Counted from the stretch's first letter, positions 47,039 through 56,690 are shown. The stretch: DNA of 64,000 nt from Crocinitomicaceae bacterium (GCA_002722795.1 PBMY01000023.1:1-64000); one strand, 5' to 3'. Notes: a model not told the origin generated them from the letters alone. Translations and numbers: made by a program.

Positions 47039-48070
47039 ATGGAGACAACGGATGTTTTTGCAAGTAATTCAGCCGCCGAATTGAAAGAGAAGTTGGCGGG
47101 TGCTTCTAACATTGTTTTGACTGCACACAGGTCGCCGGATGGTGATGCTGTTGGTTCTTGTTTGGCTTTGTGGAATCACCTCAAAGAGGGTGATATTAAA
47201 TCAACTGTTGTTTTACCAGATGAGTTTCCAGGATTTTTAAATTGGATGAATGGTCAGGATTATATTGTTCTACATTCTTTAAACCCAAACCGTGCAGAAG
47301 AGCTGTTAGCCTCAGCTGATGTTTTATTTTGCCTTGATTATAATGCTTCTTCAAGAGTTGGTGATTTACAACCTTCTCTTGATTCGTCAAAGGCTTTCAA
47401 AGTGATGATTGATCATCACCAACAACCAGAAGATTTTGTAGATCTGATGTTTTCCGACGAGAAGAGTTGTTCTACAGCAGAAATGGTTTATCGACTTATT
47501 GAGAGTTGGGGGGAAGAGGGACGAGTGTCTGCCGAAACATCTTCCTGTTTGTACTGTGGAATTATGACTGATAGTGGTTCGTTTAGATTTCCCTCAGTAA
47601 CTCCTCGTACCCATAGAATTGCTGCAGCACTTTGCGAGACGGGGATTGATCACAGTTCAATTCACGCCAAGGTTTATGATAACAATAGAGAGGGACAGCT
47701 AAAGCTTGTTGGTTATGCTATAACTGAAAAGCTTCAAGTATTCCCTGAATATAAAGCAGCAATAATTTCCTTAAGTACTGAGGAACTCGATAGATTTGGG
47801 TACGAGAAAGGCGATACAGAGGGTCTTGTTAATAGAGCTTTGAGTTTAGAGGGTGTAAACTTTGCTGCATTTCTTCACGAATCTGGTGATAGAGTAAAAA
47901 TGAGTTTTAGATCAGTAGGAAAATTTAGCGTAAGGGATTTCTCATCTAAGCACTTTGATGGAGGTGGTCATCATAATGCTGCAGGAGGGGCCTCGTTTGA
48001 TTCTCTTTCTGATGTGGTTGACAAAGTGATAAGTTTATTGCCTGAATATGCAGATCAGCTAGCTTACTAA
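47039..48070 (+). CDS. nrnA: DHH phosphoesterase, NrnA-type oligoribonuclease/pAp phosphatase
   Basis: 343 residues. DHH motifs: HRSPDGDAVGS, FCLDYNASSR and the name motif MIDHHQQP; the C-terminal DHHA1 domain ends with HFDGGGHHNAAGG. NrnA degrades very short RNAs and dephosphorylates pAp, a by-product of sulfate use. Its start is 26 bases from the divergent DUF6702 start. The next gene begins five bases after the stop. Confidence 0.9.
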   Translation: METTDVFASNSAAELKEKLAGASNIVLTAHRSPDGDAVGSCLALWNHLKEGDIKSTVVLPDEFPGFLNWMNGQDYIVLHSLNPNRAEELLASADVLFCLDYNASSRVGDLQPSLDSSKAFKVMIDHHQQPEDFVDLMFSDEKSCSTAEMVYRLIESWGEEGRVSAETSSCLYCGIMTDSGSFRFPSVTPRTHRIAAALCETGIDHSSIHAKVYDNNREGQLKLVGYAITEKLQVFPEYKAAIISLSTEELDRFGYEKGDTEGLVNRALSLEGVNFAAFLHESGDRVKMSFRSVGKFSVRDFSSKHFDGGGHHNAAGGASFDSLSDVVDKVISLLPEYADQLAY

Positions 48071-48075
48071 ACACC

Positions 48076-48582
48076 TTGAAACAAATGATTTACATATTTT
48101 TCAGTACCCTCATTCTTGTGTCTTGTTGGTCTAATCCCAAACCTAAAACACTTCATACTCCTGAAACTCTTGATGAAGTTTTGCTAGATTACAGTGAGAA
48201 AAGATTCCTAGCTGAAATTTCAATTTTAGATTCTCTTTCTAAATCATGGGGTTGGCAGCCAGACACTTTAGCCGGAGGTATTTTAGTCCAAACTATTTTT
48301 GATTCATCTAATGAGAAAAACTCATTGTCTGATGAAATTATATTAAGAATTAGGGTGAAACTCGCAAATGAAAATTTGTGCTTTGAGAACGACTCATTGA
48401 AACTTATAGTTGGACATTACGAAGGGCCTAAAGCTATTGATGAGATTGCGTCATTTATTTCAGAAGGAGATAGTGTCAATGCTCTTGTTCCTTCTAATAT
48501 GGGCTTTGGGGTTAAAGGCTTGCCGGGATTTGTTCCTCCAGGAGCTATGCTCCTAGTGGAGGTCAGTCAACCAATTCGTTAA
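48076..48582 (+). CDS. FKBP-like lipoprotein
   Basis: 168 residues. Signal peptide with lipobox (TLILVSC). The C-terminal half has an FKBP fold pattern: ILRIRVKLANENLCFENDS, then GDSVNALVPSNMGFG and the closing strand VPPGAMLLVEVSQP. The aromatic FKBP active-site residues are poorly kept, so prolyl isomerase activity is uncertain. The TTG at 48076 is used because it adds a lysine to the signal peptide; ATG at 48085 is possible. Its 3' end overlaps the convergent phosphatase gene by 20 bases. Confidence 0.72.
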   Translation: MKQMIYIFFSTLILVSCWSNPKPKTLHTPETLDEVLLDYSEKRFLAEISILDSLSKSWGWQPDTLAGGILVQTIFDSSNEKNSLSDEIILRIRVKLANENLCFENDSLKLIVGHYEGPKAIDEIASFISEGDSVNALVPSNMGFGVKGLPGFVPPGAMLLVEVSQPIR

Positions 48583-49018
48583 GCCATTTTTGGACAGCTT
48601 CGTCTAGCATTTGATACACGTTCTCAAATCCTTCATCACCTCCATAATAAGGGTCTGGAACATTCATACCATCAATTACCATGTGAACCTTACTCTCTTC
48701 TTTTTCATTAATAGCAATGCTGCACAAATCAAGATAATTTGAGCGATCCATTGCAAGAATGATATCGTACTCTTCAAAGTCATAGTGATGAAACTTTCTT
48801 GAACGTTGATGACTAATATCATGCCCATATACTTTCATTATTTCAATAGATCTATGATCGGGAGGGCTACCTGAATGAATTCCAATTGTTCCTGCAGAAT
48901 CAACTATAATATCTTTGTCGTATTGTTTGGCATAGTGTTCAAGTAGTCCATGGCATATTGGTGAACGACAAATGTTGCCAAGACAAACAGCTAATATTTT
49001 TATCTGCTTTTGTTCCAT
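48563..49018 (-). CDS. Low-molecular-weight protein tyrosine phosphatase
   Basis: 151 residues. The P-loop is CLGNICRSP with Cys12 as nucleophile and Arg18, and the acid is the Asp of DPYYGG near the C terminus. Dephosphorylates phosphotyrosine, or small aryl phosphates in vitro; in bacteria often tied to polysaccharide export. It follows dnaA on the same strand, but a terminator separates them. Confidence 0.93.
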   Translation of the reverse strand: MEQKQIKILAVCLGNICRSPICHGLLEHYAKQYDKDIIVDSAGTIGIHSGSPPDHRSIEIMKVYGHDISHQRSRKFHHYDFEEYDIILAMDRSNYLDLCSIAINEKEESKVHMVIDGMNVPDPYYGGDEGFENVYQMLDEAVQKWLNELVD

Positions 49019-49024
49019 GTAGAA

Positions 49025-49054
49025 AAAATAAAAAAGGGACCCAAATGGGCCCCT
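49025..49054 (-). terminator. dnaA: Terminator of dnaA
   Basis: On minus AAGGGGCCC pairs with GGGTCCCTT with one A-C mismatch, loop ATTT, followed by a T-run (ttttttattttt). It lies directly after the dnaA stop. Confidence 0.8.
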
Positions 49055-49060
49055 TAGTTA

Positions 49061-50497
49061 CTAGTGTATTGCTAATTTCTTTTCTAAATCTTCTAAGTAC
49101 TTTCTAAAGTGCTTATCAGTTTCGCTTAGGTTATTCACTGTACGACATGCGTGAAGTACAGTTGCGTGGTCTTTACCACCACAGTGAAGTCCAATGTTTG
49201 CAAGAGACGACTTTGTCATCTTCTTAGCAAAGTACATGGCAATTTGACGAGCCTGAACGATTTCTCTTTTTCTTGTTTTAGATTTTAGTAACTCGATAGG
49301 AAGGTCGAAGTAGTCGCAAACAACCTTTTGGATATAATCTATGCTCACCTCTCTTGCAGTATTCTTTACAAACTTGTCAATCATCTGACGAGCAAGGTCA
49401 AGCGTAATCGATTTTTTATTCAAACTGCTTTGAGCGATCAGAGAAATAAGAGCACCCTCTAGTTCTCTCACGTTAGTTGTTATGCTGTACGCTAGGTACT
49501 CGACAACTTCCCTTGGCATATCAATGCCATCGGCATACATCTTCTTTTCTAGAATAGCCATTCTAGTTTCTAAAGAAGGTGTCTGTAGGTCTGCACTGAG
49601 TCCCCACTTAAAACGGCTTAGAAGTCTTTGTTCCATACCCTGCATTTCTACTGGTGGTTTATCAGCTGTTAGTACTAGCTGCTTTCCAGTTTGATGTAGG
49701 TGGTTGAAGATGTGGAAGAATACATCCTGAGTTTTTTCCTTTCCGCTAAAGAATTGAACATCATCAATGATGAGTACGTCAATCATTTGGTAGAAGTGAC
49801 TGAAGTCATTTACGGTATTGTTTCTAACTGAATCAATAAACTGGTGAGTGAATTTTTCAGAAGTAACGTAAAGGACTGTTTTTTCAGGATCCTGATTCTT
49901 TATCTCCAATCCAATCGCATGAGCAAGGTGAGTTTTTCCCAATCCAACACCTCCATATATGAGGAGTGGATTGAATGCTGTTCCTCCTGGCTTATTTGCT
50001 ACTGCAAAACCTGCAGAGCGAGCTAGTCGGTTGCACTCACCTTCAACGAAGCTGTCAAAAGCGTAGTTAGGATTTAGATTGGAATCGATTTTCAACTTAC
50101 GTAGTCCTGGGATTACGAAAGGGTTCTTAATCGGAGCAGGTTCGCCAACAACAGGCATGTTAACTGCAGGATTTTTAGTTGCAGCTTGATTTGTTGTAGG
50201 TACTTTAACCGTGTATGGGTTGGCTTGGTTTCCTTCCAAACTGTGTTCCATAATTATGCTGTATTCCAATTTAGCATCTGTTCCCAATTCTTTACGAACA
50301 GTCTTGCGCAGCAAAGACACGTAATGTTCTTCTAGCCATTCGTAAAAGAATTGAGATGGTACTTGAATCGTTAGAACGCTTTCTTCTAGCCTCACCGGTT
50401 TAATGGGTGCAAACCACGTTTTGTATGCTTGAGAGCTGATATTGTCGCTTATGACTTCTAGGCAGCGAGCCCAAACTTGATTGTGGTTTTGTTCCAT
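49061..50497 (-). CDS. dnaA: Chromosomal replication initiator DnaA
   Basis: 478 residues with all four domains: an N-terminal DnaB-interaction domain (residues ~1-80), a Pro/Asn/Ala-rich linker (~85-130), the AAA+ domain with Walker A GGVGLGKT at 182-189 and Walker B VLIIDDVQF, and a C-terminal helix-turn-helix ending HCGGKDHATVLHACRTV, the DnaA-box reader. No recF or dnaN follows, unlike the classical dnaA operon. The 334-base upstream gap has no clear DnaA-box cluster. Confidence 0.98.
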   Translation of the reverse strand: MEQNHNQVWARCLEVISDNISSQAYKTWFAPIKPVRLEESVLTIQVPSQFFYEWLEEHYVSLLRKTVRKELGTDAKLEYSIIMEHSLEGNQANPYTVKVPTTNQAATKNPAVNMPVVGEPAPIKNPFVIPGLRKLKIDSNLNPNYAFDSFVEGECNRLARSAGFAVANKPGGTAFNPLLIYGGVGLGKTHLAHAIGLEIKNQDPEKTVLYVTSEKFTHQFIDSVRNNTVNDFSHFYQMIDVLIIDDVQFFSGKEKTQDVFFHIFNHLHQTGKQLVLTADKPPVEMQGMEQRLLSRFKWGLSADLQTPSLETRMAILEKKMYADGIDMPREVVEYLAYSITTNVRELEGALISLIAQSSLNKKSITLDLARQMIDKFVKNTAREVSIDYIQKVVCDYFDLPIELLKSKTRKREIVQARQIAMYFAKKMTKSSLANIGLHCGGKDHATVLHACRTVNNLSETDKHFRKYLEDLEKKLAIH

Positions 50498-50831
50498 GAA
50501 TTTGATTTGATTATCGTGGTGGTTAGAGGAACGTAAATTTTTTACAAAACATCTGTAAAAAAAAATGTTTTGGGTATTGTTTTTTCAAAAAGTTTGATTA
50601 GGGATTTGCTATTGTAAGGTAGTATTTAAACATTATACATTTTTCCTTTCCTTGAACTAATGATTATTCTAAACATGAGTTTCAGTTAGTTAAGAGAAAA
50701 ACGAGTGTATTTGAACTAGCATTAAGTTTTAATATGACTAATCTTCAAAGCCAATTTCAATCAAAAAAATATTTGTGATAAGTAGAATTTTTCGTGTGAT
50801 TTTCACATCTACTCAACATTAATTTCATCAT
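50498..50831. other. AT-rich gap between divergent dnaA and thioesterase genes
   Basis: 334 bases. No open reading frame or RNA gene is apparent. Only imperfect DnaA-box relatives are seen (tttgtgataa near 50771, ttttcacat near 50800), and no exact TTATCCACA. It must hold both promoters; the thioesterase start has a weak TAATTTCA four bases before its ATG. Confidence 0.5.
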
Positions 50832-51287
50832 ATGGACAAAAGATATACCTCAGGTTGGACAGGTTCAGAATGTAAAAAAGCATTTTTCATTCACCATCGT
50901 GTTCGATATGCAGACACTGATAAGATGGATATGGTTTATCATGGTTCATATATTCCAATGTTGGAAGCGGCTAGAGTTGATACTCTAAGAGAGATCGGTT
51001 GGGTGTATGAACTAATGGAAAAGAAGGGGATTTTACTTCCTGTTGTTGATTTATCAATTAAGTATTTTGTTCCAGCTAGATATGACCAAATTTTGAAAAT
51101 AGTATCACACGTAATAGAAACACCGACATCAAGATTGAAATTTAGGTTTTCCATTTATCATGAGGAGACATTGCTAGTTACAGCTGAAGTTTGTCTCGCC
51201 TTTATTGATACCAAGTCTGGTCGTCCAATCAGAGCTCCTCAAGCTTTAATAGAAGGTCTTGAAAAACATTGTTTGATTCATGAGTAG
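50832..51287 (+). CDS. Acyl-CoA thioesterase, hotdog fold (YbgC/FadM-like)
   Basis: 151 residues. The active-site region HHRVRYADTDKMDMVYHGSY carries the Asp of the 4HBT family, followed by EAARVDTLREIG. It would release CoA from a short or medium acyl-CoA; substrate unknown. It stands alone on the plus strand next to divergent dnaA, followed by an 80-base gap before the convergent comB gene. Confidence 0.87.
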   Translation: MDKRYTSGWTGSECKKAFFIHHRVRYADTDKMDMVYHGSYIPMLEAARVDTLREIGWVYELMEKKGILLPVVDLSIKYFVPARYDQILKIVSHVIETPTSRLKFRFSIYHEETLLVTAEVCLAFIDTKSGRPIRAPQALIEGLEKHCLIHE

Positions 51288-51366
51288 TCTCTTAAATACA
51301 ATTTAAGGTGTTCAAGCATCTACACACACTGTTTAATACTTAGAAGAAAATGCATTTACGGATGAT

Positions 51367-52119
51367 TTACATCATTTCTTCGACCACAACTTCAAGTGGC
51401 ACTATGATTCCATTTTTTAGAATGGGGATTGCAGATAAAATGTTTGGCGTAAGGCAGTAACTCACATCCGCATTTAAGTCTAGAGCTCTTAATCTCCTTC
51501 TGTGAGAACTAGCTTTAAGATATGCGAACATGTTTTCTTTAGCAGAACGATAAATAAATTTAGCAGCTACAGAACTGTCCTCTTCAGATGTGAATTGTCC
51601 ACTTTTTAATAAGGTGTCAGTTATTGCCCCACCACAAATAGTATCCTCTAAATTGAATTTATCTTTCCATCCTGAAGCAAGAACTAAAACGTCTCGCTTT
51701 TGTTTTACCAACCAATTACAAAGGCTTTTCAAGTTGTTTAAAGAGCCAATTACAACAGTCTTTTTCTGTTCAGAAATTCTAATTGCTTTGGTGCCATTTG
51801 TAGTTGTAAGCGCTATAGTTTTGCCTTTTAGCTCAGGCTTCATGTAGGCGTATGGAGAATTTCCAATGTCAAATCCTTGAACTATTGCTCCGTTTCTTTC
51901 AGCAGCAACAATGTATCCTTTTTCCTTATACTCTCTCGCTTCTTCTAAAGTTGCTAAAGGTATGATGCCTTTTACTCCATATTCTATAGCAGTGCAAATA
52001 GCAGATGTAGCACGAAGCACATCGATAACTACAATTAGATCAAAACCTTCTTCATATTGATGGAAGTCACATGGTGTAAAACACACCTCAACACGGTTTA
52101 ATTCTTGATTAGGAGTCAT
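51367..52119 (-). CDS. comB: ComB-like 2-phosphosulfolactate phosphatase
   Basis: 250 residues. Family signatures: VVIDVLRATSAI near residue 30, ALTTTNGTKAI (TNGT motif) and GWKDKFNLEDTICGG. ComB in methanogens dephosphorylates 2-phosphosulfolactate in coenzyme M synthesis; many bacteria carry the gene without making coenzyme M, and its role there is not settled. ComA and ComC are not nearby. It lies 10 bases after gcvT on the same strand. Confidence 0.88.
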   Translation of the reverse strand: MTPNQELNRVEVCFTPCDFHQYEEGFDLIVVIDVLRATSAICTAIEYGVKGIIPLATLEEAREYKEKGYIVAAERNGAIVQGFDIGNSPYAYMKPELKGKTIALTTTNGTKAIRISEQKKTVVIGSLNNLKSLCNWLVKQKRDVLVLASGWKDKFNLEDTICGGAITDTLLKSGQFTSEEDSSVAAKFIYRSAKENMFAYLKASSHRRRLRALDLNADVSYCLTPNILSAIPILKNGIIVPLEVVVEEMM

Positions 52120-52129
52120 TGATAATTTG

Positions 52130-53227
52130 TTAGGCCAAATTCAAAAAAGGAAATCCTACTACATCAGCAGCAATTTTCTTGTTGCGTATTTTTACGAAAA
52201 CAGGCGTGCCTTTTTTTGAATAATCTCTTTCAAGATAAGCCATACCTATTCCCATTCCTAATGTGGGACTCATCGTTCCACTTGTTATTTGGCCTATAAC
52301 ATAATCCTCTTGAGTAACCACTTCGTATCCTTTTCTTGGAATACCCCTATCATTGATTTTTAATCCGACTAGTTTACGAGAAGGACCGTCAGACTTAATT
52401 TCTTGAAGACGATCCTTGTCAATGAAATCTTTCTTGAATTTTGTTATCCATCCAAGGCCAGCTTCAATTGGGTTAGTGTTCTCATCTATATCGTTTCCAT
52501 ATAGACAAAAGCCCATTTCCATCCTTAGAGTGTCTCTTGCTCCGAGTCCACAAGGAACAACGTCATTATTTATTAGAGAAGTCCAAATTTCAGATGCCGC
52601 ATTGTTTGGCATATAAATTTCAAAACCACCTGCTCCAGTATATCCCGTTGCTGAAATTATACATTTATGTCCTTGAATTGTAGCTTCTTTAAATGTGTAA
52701 TACTTCAGGTCAGCAGTAGATTTGTACTCTTGGTCAAGTATTGGTCTAAGCTTTTCAGCTGAATTTGGTCCCTGAAGTGCGATAAGTGACCAAGAGTCAG
52801 ATTGGTCTTCAAGGCATACATCAAATTTTTTTTCTTTTGCTTTTCGGTTTATCCACTCCCAATCTTTGTTTTTATTTCCAGCGTTTACAACTAGGATGTA
52901 GTCACTCTCACTTTTTCTGTATACTAATAAATCGTCTACTATACCTCCACTACCGTTTGGAAAGCAGCTGTATTGAATCTTTCCGTCATAAAGTTCACTT
53001 ACATCATTTGATGTTATGTATTGTAGAAGGTCTAATGAACCCGGTCCGCTTACAGAAAATTCACCCATGTGACTTACGTCAAACATACCGACGTCATTTC
53101 TTACCGCATTATGTTCATCTTTTAGACCAGAATACGAAACTGGCATAGAGAAACCAGAGTATGGGACCATTTTAGCGCCTAACTTTAAGTGGTTTTGGTA
53201 AAATGCAGTTTTAATTAACTCTGACAC
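52130..53227 (-). CDS. gcvT: Glycine cleavage system T protein (aminomethyltransferase)
   Basis: 365 residues from a GTG start. Uses tetrahydrofolate to take the methylene group from the H protein. Family text: KMVPYSGFSMPVSY, FDVSHMGEFSV, TGYTGAGGFEIYMP and, at the C terminus, GQITSGTMSPTLG. gcvH and gcvP are not in the window. It follows the WbqC-like gene by three bases and probably belongs to the long parA-comB transcript. Confidence 0.96.
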   Translation of the reverse strand: MSELIKTAFYQNHLKLGAKMVPYSGFSMPVSYSGLKDEHNAVRNDVGMFDVSHMGEFSVSGPGSLDLLQYITSNDVSELYDGKIQYSCFPNGSGGIVDDLLVYRKSESDYILVVNAGNKNKDWEWINRKAKEKKFDVCLEDQSDSWSLIALQGPNSAEKLRPILDQEYKSTADLKYYTFKEATIQGHKCIISATGYTGAGGFEIYMPNNAASEIWTSLINNDVVPCGLGARDTLRMEMGFCLYGNDIDENTNPIEAGLGWITKFKKDFIDKDRLQEIKSDGPSRKLVGLKINDRGIPRKGYEVVTQEDYVIGQITSGTMSPTLGMGIGMAYLERDYSKKGTPVFVKIRNKKIAADVVGFPFLNLA

Positions 53228-53230
53228 AGA

Positions 53231-53854
53231 TTAGGTGTTTTGTTGAGGGTTTAAAGATACATCTGTCCACCACTTTTTGGCCTCAGGTCCAACATGGAAT
53301 ATTGCATCTAAAATTGATCTTCCTGAAATAAAACCATTTCTGTCCTCAAATACTTGTGGGTAAGATGGGTAGTTCCAATTTGAACTAATTAAAGCTTGCT
53401 TATTTCTATAGTCATTATCAGACTTTTCCATATATGATGTGCTAATGGTAATGTTGGAAATCCCTAATTCATTTTCTACCCATTTTATTGAAGCGAGATT
53501 AAATTCTAGCAAACTTTGTTTAGGTTTTCCATTTGTGTTGAAAAGCTCACTGAGAGATTCTTCAAAATGCTCATAAAATGGTGATGAACTATAAGCTGTT
53601 TTAATGTTTTTCAGTAAGAATTTAGGATCCATTTGGTCTGTGAAAATAATGTCTTTCATTAACCTTGATTCAGCATTTCGTCTGTGTACAGGTAATGTAA
53701 AATTCCAAAGCCCTTGGGAATTAGCTAATAGAATTCTATTCCTAATACTTTGCTTAATGTAGTTTTCGTGTACATCTATTACTGTTGATGTACTGTTGGA
53801 ATAAGCTAAGTGATACCAGCTCAATGGGGGAAATGGACAACAGGGTAGTATCAC
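53231..53854 (-). CDS. WbqC-like family protein
   Basis: 207 residues from a GTG start that directly follows the lepB stop. The family pattern is present: a starting segment PPLSWYHLAY, NRILLANSQGLWNFTLPVHRR, FLLKNIKTAYSSSPFYEHF and SLLEFNLASIKWV. WbqC-like proteins occur near polysaccharide and lipid-modifying genes and may use small nucleotide or sugar donors, but the activity is not known. The adjacency to lepB is common in Bacteroidota. Confidence 0.83.
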   Translation of the reverse strand: MILPCCPFPPLSWYHLAYSNSTSTVIDVHENYIKQSIRNRILLANSQGLWNFTLPVHRRNAESRLMKDIIFTDQMDPKFLLKNIKTAYSSSPFYEHFEESLSELFNTNGKPKQSLLEFNLASIKWVENELGISNITISTSYMEKSDNDYRNKQALISSNWNYPSYPQVFEDRNGFISGRSILDAIFHVGPEAKKWWTDVSLNPQQNT

Positions 53855-55447
53855 TTATTTTACTGTTGTGAAGACTCTATCCCAACGAATTTTAGATTCT
53901 CCGTGTTGTTCTTTAGTTTGACGACTAAACCAAATAAATGAAGCTCTACCAACAATATGGTCGTTTGGCACAAATCCCCACATTCTAGAATCAGCAGACC
54001 TGTGTCTATTGTCACCCATCATCCAAAAATAATCCTGTTTAAATTTGTAAGAAGTTGCAATTTCTCCATCAATATAAATAACGCCTTCTTTTACTTCTAA
54101 GTTGCACTTGTCATAAACAGAAATGACTCTCTTGTAAATATGTAGATTTCGCTCGTTAAGTTCAACTGTTTCACCGGCTTTGGGAATGTAAACTGGACCA
54201 AAATCATCCAAAGTCCATTCATTAAATTCATCTGTGTAAGCGTTTGGGAAAATTTGTAATGTTCTTTTTCTATTCACAGTACTCATAATCTCAATTTTGC
54301 TATAAAGTTCAGAGTTTTCAAGAATCTCAACTTCAGCATTGGTAAGGGCAATTATTAACTCAATTCCCCCTTCAGAATTGTACACTGTTCCCAAATCTTG
54401 GGTCGTAAGTTCCAATGATTTAATTGCTCTTTCAGCTTTAGTTCGACTATCGAAGCTAACCTTGTATTCATATTGCAGGTTATCAGGATTTTTTATTGGT
54501 GTCCCGTCGATAAATACTTGTCTATCCTTAATTTGAAGAGTTTCACCAGGAAGTCCTATGCACCTCTTTACGTAATTTTCTTTTTTGTCAATAGGCCTTT
54601 GCATTAGACCTGTACTTCTTTTGCCTGCTTCTCGAGCCATTTCTAAATACTCGTCAGGATTTTCTGAAAATTTCTTTACATCGTTTCCCGCATATTTGAT
54701 TGCTTGGTCTCTTAGTATTCCATAAAAATCGTGACCTGCTAATTGCTTGTCTACATAAATTGTATCACCAGGAGGGAAGTTAAATACTACAGCGTCACCT
54801 CTTTTTACTTCTCTATACCCGGGCAGTCTTATGTGTGGCAGTGAGAACCAAGACGTGTAACTTGGAATCATTGAGTAGGGAAGGGTGTTGTGAATTAGTG
54901 GAGCAGCGAATGGGGTTTCAGGTAATTTTGCTCCATATGTCATCTTATTTACAATTAGATAGTCACCAACAAGCATGCTGCCTTCCATTGATCCGGTTGG
55001 GATGGTAAATGTTTCAAATGAATAAGTTCTAAATACACTAGCAACAACTATAGCCCAAAGTATTGCTTCACCCCATTCTCTTATTGATGATTTCTTCATT
55101 CTAGACCAATCCCTTGGGCCTACATATAAATCTTCATTTAAAGCTATTTGGGGTAATGCAATCCAAGGCAACCCACCAAAAAACCACTGATATTTAGTTG
55201 TACGTTTTCCAAAAACAATACCTAGTTCGACATGCATTATTGTTAGCATTATCAGATTTACTCCGGGGACTAATAAGAATAAAGCCCAATACCATGGTCT
55301 TCCAATGATTTTAAGAATGGCTAATGCATTTAGACCAGGTATATAACCATGCCAAACGGTTCCAACAGATCTTTTGATTAGTTTGGGAATAAAGATTAAG
55401 TGTTCAAGGCATACTATACCTAGGAGAATCCAAGGAATTAAACTCAT
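53855..55447 (-). CDS. lepB: Signal peptidase I, long Bacteroidota form
   Basis: 530 residues, nearly twice a typical enterobacterial LepB. Three N-terminal helices (~residues 5-25, 50-75 and 125-145) precede the catalytic Ser153 in FTIPTGSMEGSM; Lys294 in NYVKRCIGLPGE is the general base, and the family end motif is YFWMMGDNRHRSADSR. An insert of about 100 residues lies between Ser and Lys and a second between Lys and the GDNR box. It cuts signal peptides from the many exported proteins of this genome. One-base overlap with dapB upstream. Confidence 0.95.
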   Translation of the reverse strand: MSLIPWILLGIVCLEHLIFIPKLIKRSVGTVWHGYIPGLNALAILKIIGRPWYWALFLLVPGVNLIMLTIMHVELGIVFGKRTTKYQWFFGGLPWIALPQIALNEDLYVGPRDWSRMKKSSIREWGEAILWAIVVASVFRTYSFETFTIPTGSMEGSMLVGDYLIVNKMTYGAKLPETPFAAPLIHNTLPYSMIPSYTSWFSLPHIRLPGYREVKRGDAVVFNFPPGDTIYVDKQLAGHDFYGILRDQAIKYAGNDVKKFSENPDEYLEMAREAGKRSTGLMQRPIDKKENYVKRCIGLPGETLQIKDRQVFIDGTPIKNPDNLQYEYKVSFDSRTKAERAIKSLELTTQDLGTVYNSEGGIELIIALTNAEVEILENSELYSKIEIMSTVNRKRTLQIFPNAYTDEFNEWTLDDFGPVYIPKAGETVELNERNLHIYKRVISVYDKCNLEVKEGVIYIDGEIATSYKFKQDYFWMMGDNRHRSADSRMWGFVPNDHIVGRASFIWFSRQTKEQHGESKIRWDRVFTTVK

Positions 55448-56136
55448 TATAATTCTTTTATCATATCGTCCATAGTGAAGACGCTAGTTCTCCCTTTAGA
55501 CTTTTGTTCAACAATCCATTTTGCAGCTTGCACTGCACCAAGAGCAAAGCCTTTTCTGTTTTTGGCCTCATGTTTAATAGAAATACTATCCATCTCAGAA
55601 TTCCAAACAAGTTCATGAATTCCAATTATTTCTTCCTCTCTAATTGAGTCGATTTTTATCTTAGAAATTCCACTAACGTCTGAAATCTTTTCACTTAATG
55701 TAAGAGCAGTTCCGCTTGGTTTGTCAAGCTTGTGAATGTGATGAGATTCAACTATTGCAGGCTTGTAGTTTTTAAATGAACGAAGAGTACTAGCCATCTG
55801 AGTGGAAAACACATTCAATAGATGAACTCCAATACTAAAATTTGTTGCGTGAAATAGTTGGCCATGAGTTTGTTGAATTGCCTCCTCAACTTTTGCCAAA
55901 TCTTTATACCAACCTGTCGACCCAACAACTACAGGTAACCCGCAGTTAATACATGCAAGTATATTCCTAGTAGCGCTATCAGGTGTTGAGCTTTCAAGTA
56001 CAACATCGCAATCAAGTTCTGAAGCTTTCCATTTACTTGAACTTGTTATAGTATCAGTCACAATACCGCCATCTTCTTCCCAAGCAGAACCAACAGCTTT
56101 CCCTAGCTTTCCATATCCTATAATTGCTAGCTTCAT
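55447..56136 (-). CDS. dapB: 4-hydroxy-tetrahydrodipicolinate reductase
   Basis: 229 residues, slightly short for DapB but complete. The NAD(P) site is IIGYGKLGKAV, VVVGSTGWY lies in the Rossmann half, and the catalytic block is ESHHIHKLDKPSGTA with its His pair and Lys. It makes tetrahydrodipicolinate in the lysine and diaminopimelate pathway. The ATG overlaps the DUF5683 stop by four bases and its stop overlaps the lepB start. Confidence 0.94.
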   Translation of the reverse strand: MKLAIIGYGKLGKAVGSAWEEDGGIVTDTITSSSKWKASELDCDVVLESSTPDSATRNILACINCGLPVVVGSTGWYKDLAKVEEAIQQTHGQLFHATNFSIGVHLLNVFSTQMASTLRSFKNYKPAIVESHHIHKLDKPSGTALTLSEKISDVSGISKIKIDSIREEEIIGIHELVWNSEMDSISIKHEAKNRKGFALGAVQAAKWIVEQKSKGRTSVFTMDDMIKEL

Positions 56137-56690
56137 CTAAGCTTAAGATTTATTCCTACTTGCCAAACATCATTTGTTATAAATTTAGAGTAGGGTGGTA
56201 AAACAGAAAAACTAAGGTCGTCATTTGAGTCGAAGAATCTAAGGTGTGCGTCCACATTTGCATCAACTATTTGAAGTAGATAAAACCCAGCCAAGGCCAA
56301 ATAAGAAAAATCTCTATACCGTCTAAACAAATAAGTGTTGTTTTCTAGATCTGATAATGTGTATAAAACCCCATTATCATCAGTTAATTCACTAACTGTA
56401 TTTACATCATCATCAATCTCATAAATCCAAGCCTGCTTAAATTTATTCATCTTAGCAGTATTGTCTAAGATTAGATATACACTTGTTCCAATTGTTCCAT
56501 AAACAATCGGAACTTTCCAATACTTCTTATTTATTATTTGTCCGGAGCCTGGAATTATTGCGGCCCATCGAGTTGTGCTACGAACTCTGATTTGGCTTTC
56601 TGTGAGCTCAGGCGTTGCATCTTCAACTTTTTCCTGACAAACGACCCAAAGAGGAAGGGATAAGAGTGCTATCAGCAGCAGTTGGTGCAT
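56133..56690 (-). CDS. DUF5683 exported protein
   Basis: 185 residues. Signal peptide (LLLIALLSLPLWVVC). The mature part has the DUF5683 pattern: RWAAIIPGSGQIINKKYWKVPIVYGTIG, then a helix pair and DFSYLALAGFYLLQIVDANVDAHL. Membrane-associated, function unknown; the gene order parA-parB-DUF5683-dapB-lepB is common in Bacteroidota. Confidence 0.87.
   Translation of the reverse strand: MHQLLLIALLSLPLWVVCQEKVEDATPELTESQIRVRSTTRWAAIIPGSGQIINKKYWKVPIVYGTIGTSVYLILDNTAKMNKFKQAWIYEIDDDVNTVSELTDDNGVLYTLSDLENNTYLFRRYRDFSYLALAGFYLLQIVDANVDAHLRFFDSNDDLSFSVLPPYSKFITNDVWQVGINLKLR

Noticed and set aside
50498-50831. Replication origin directly upstream of dnaA
   Set aside because: No exact DnaA box was found in this gap, only partial matches; the parA gap is the better candidate.
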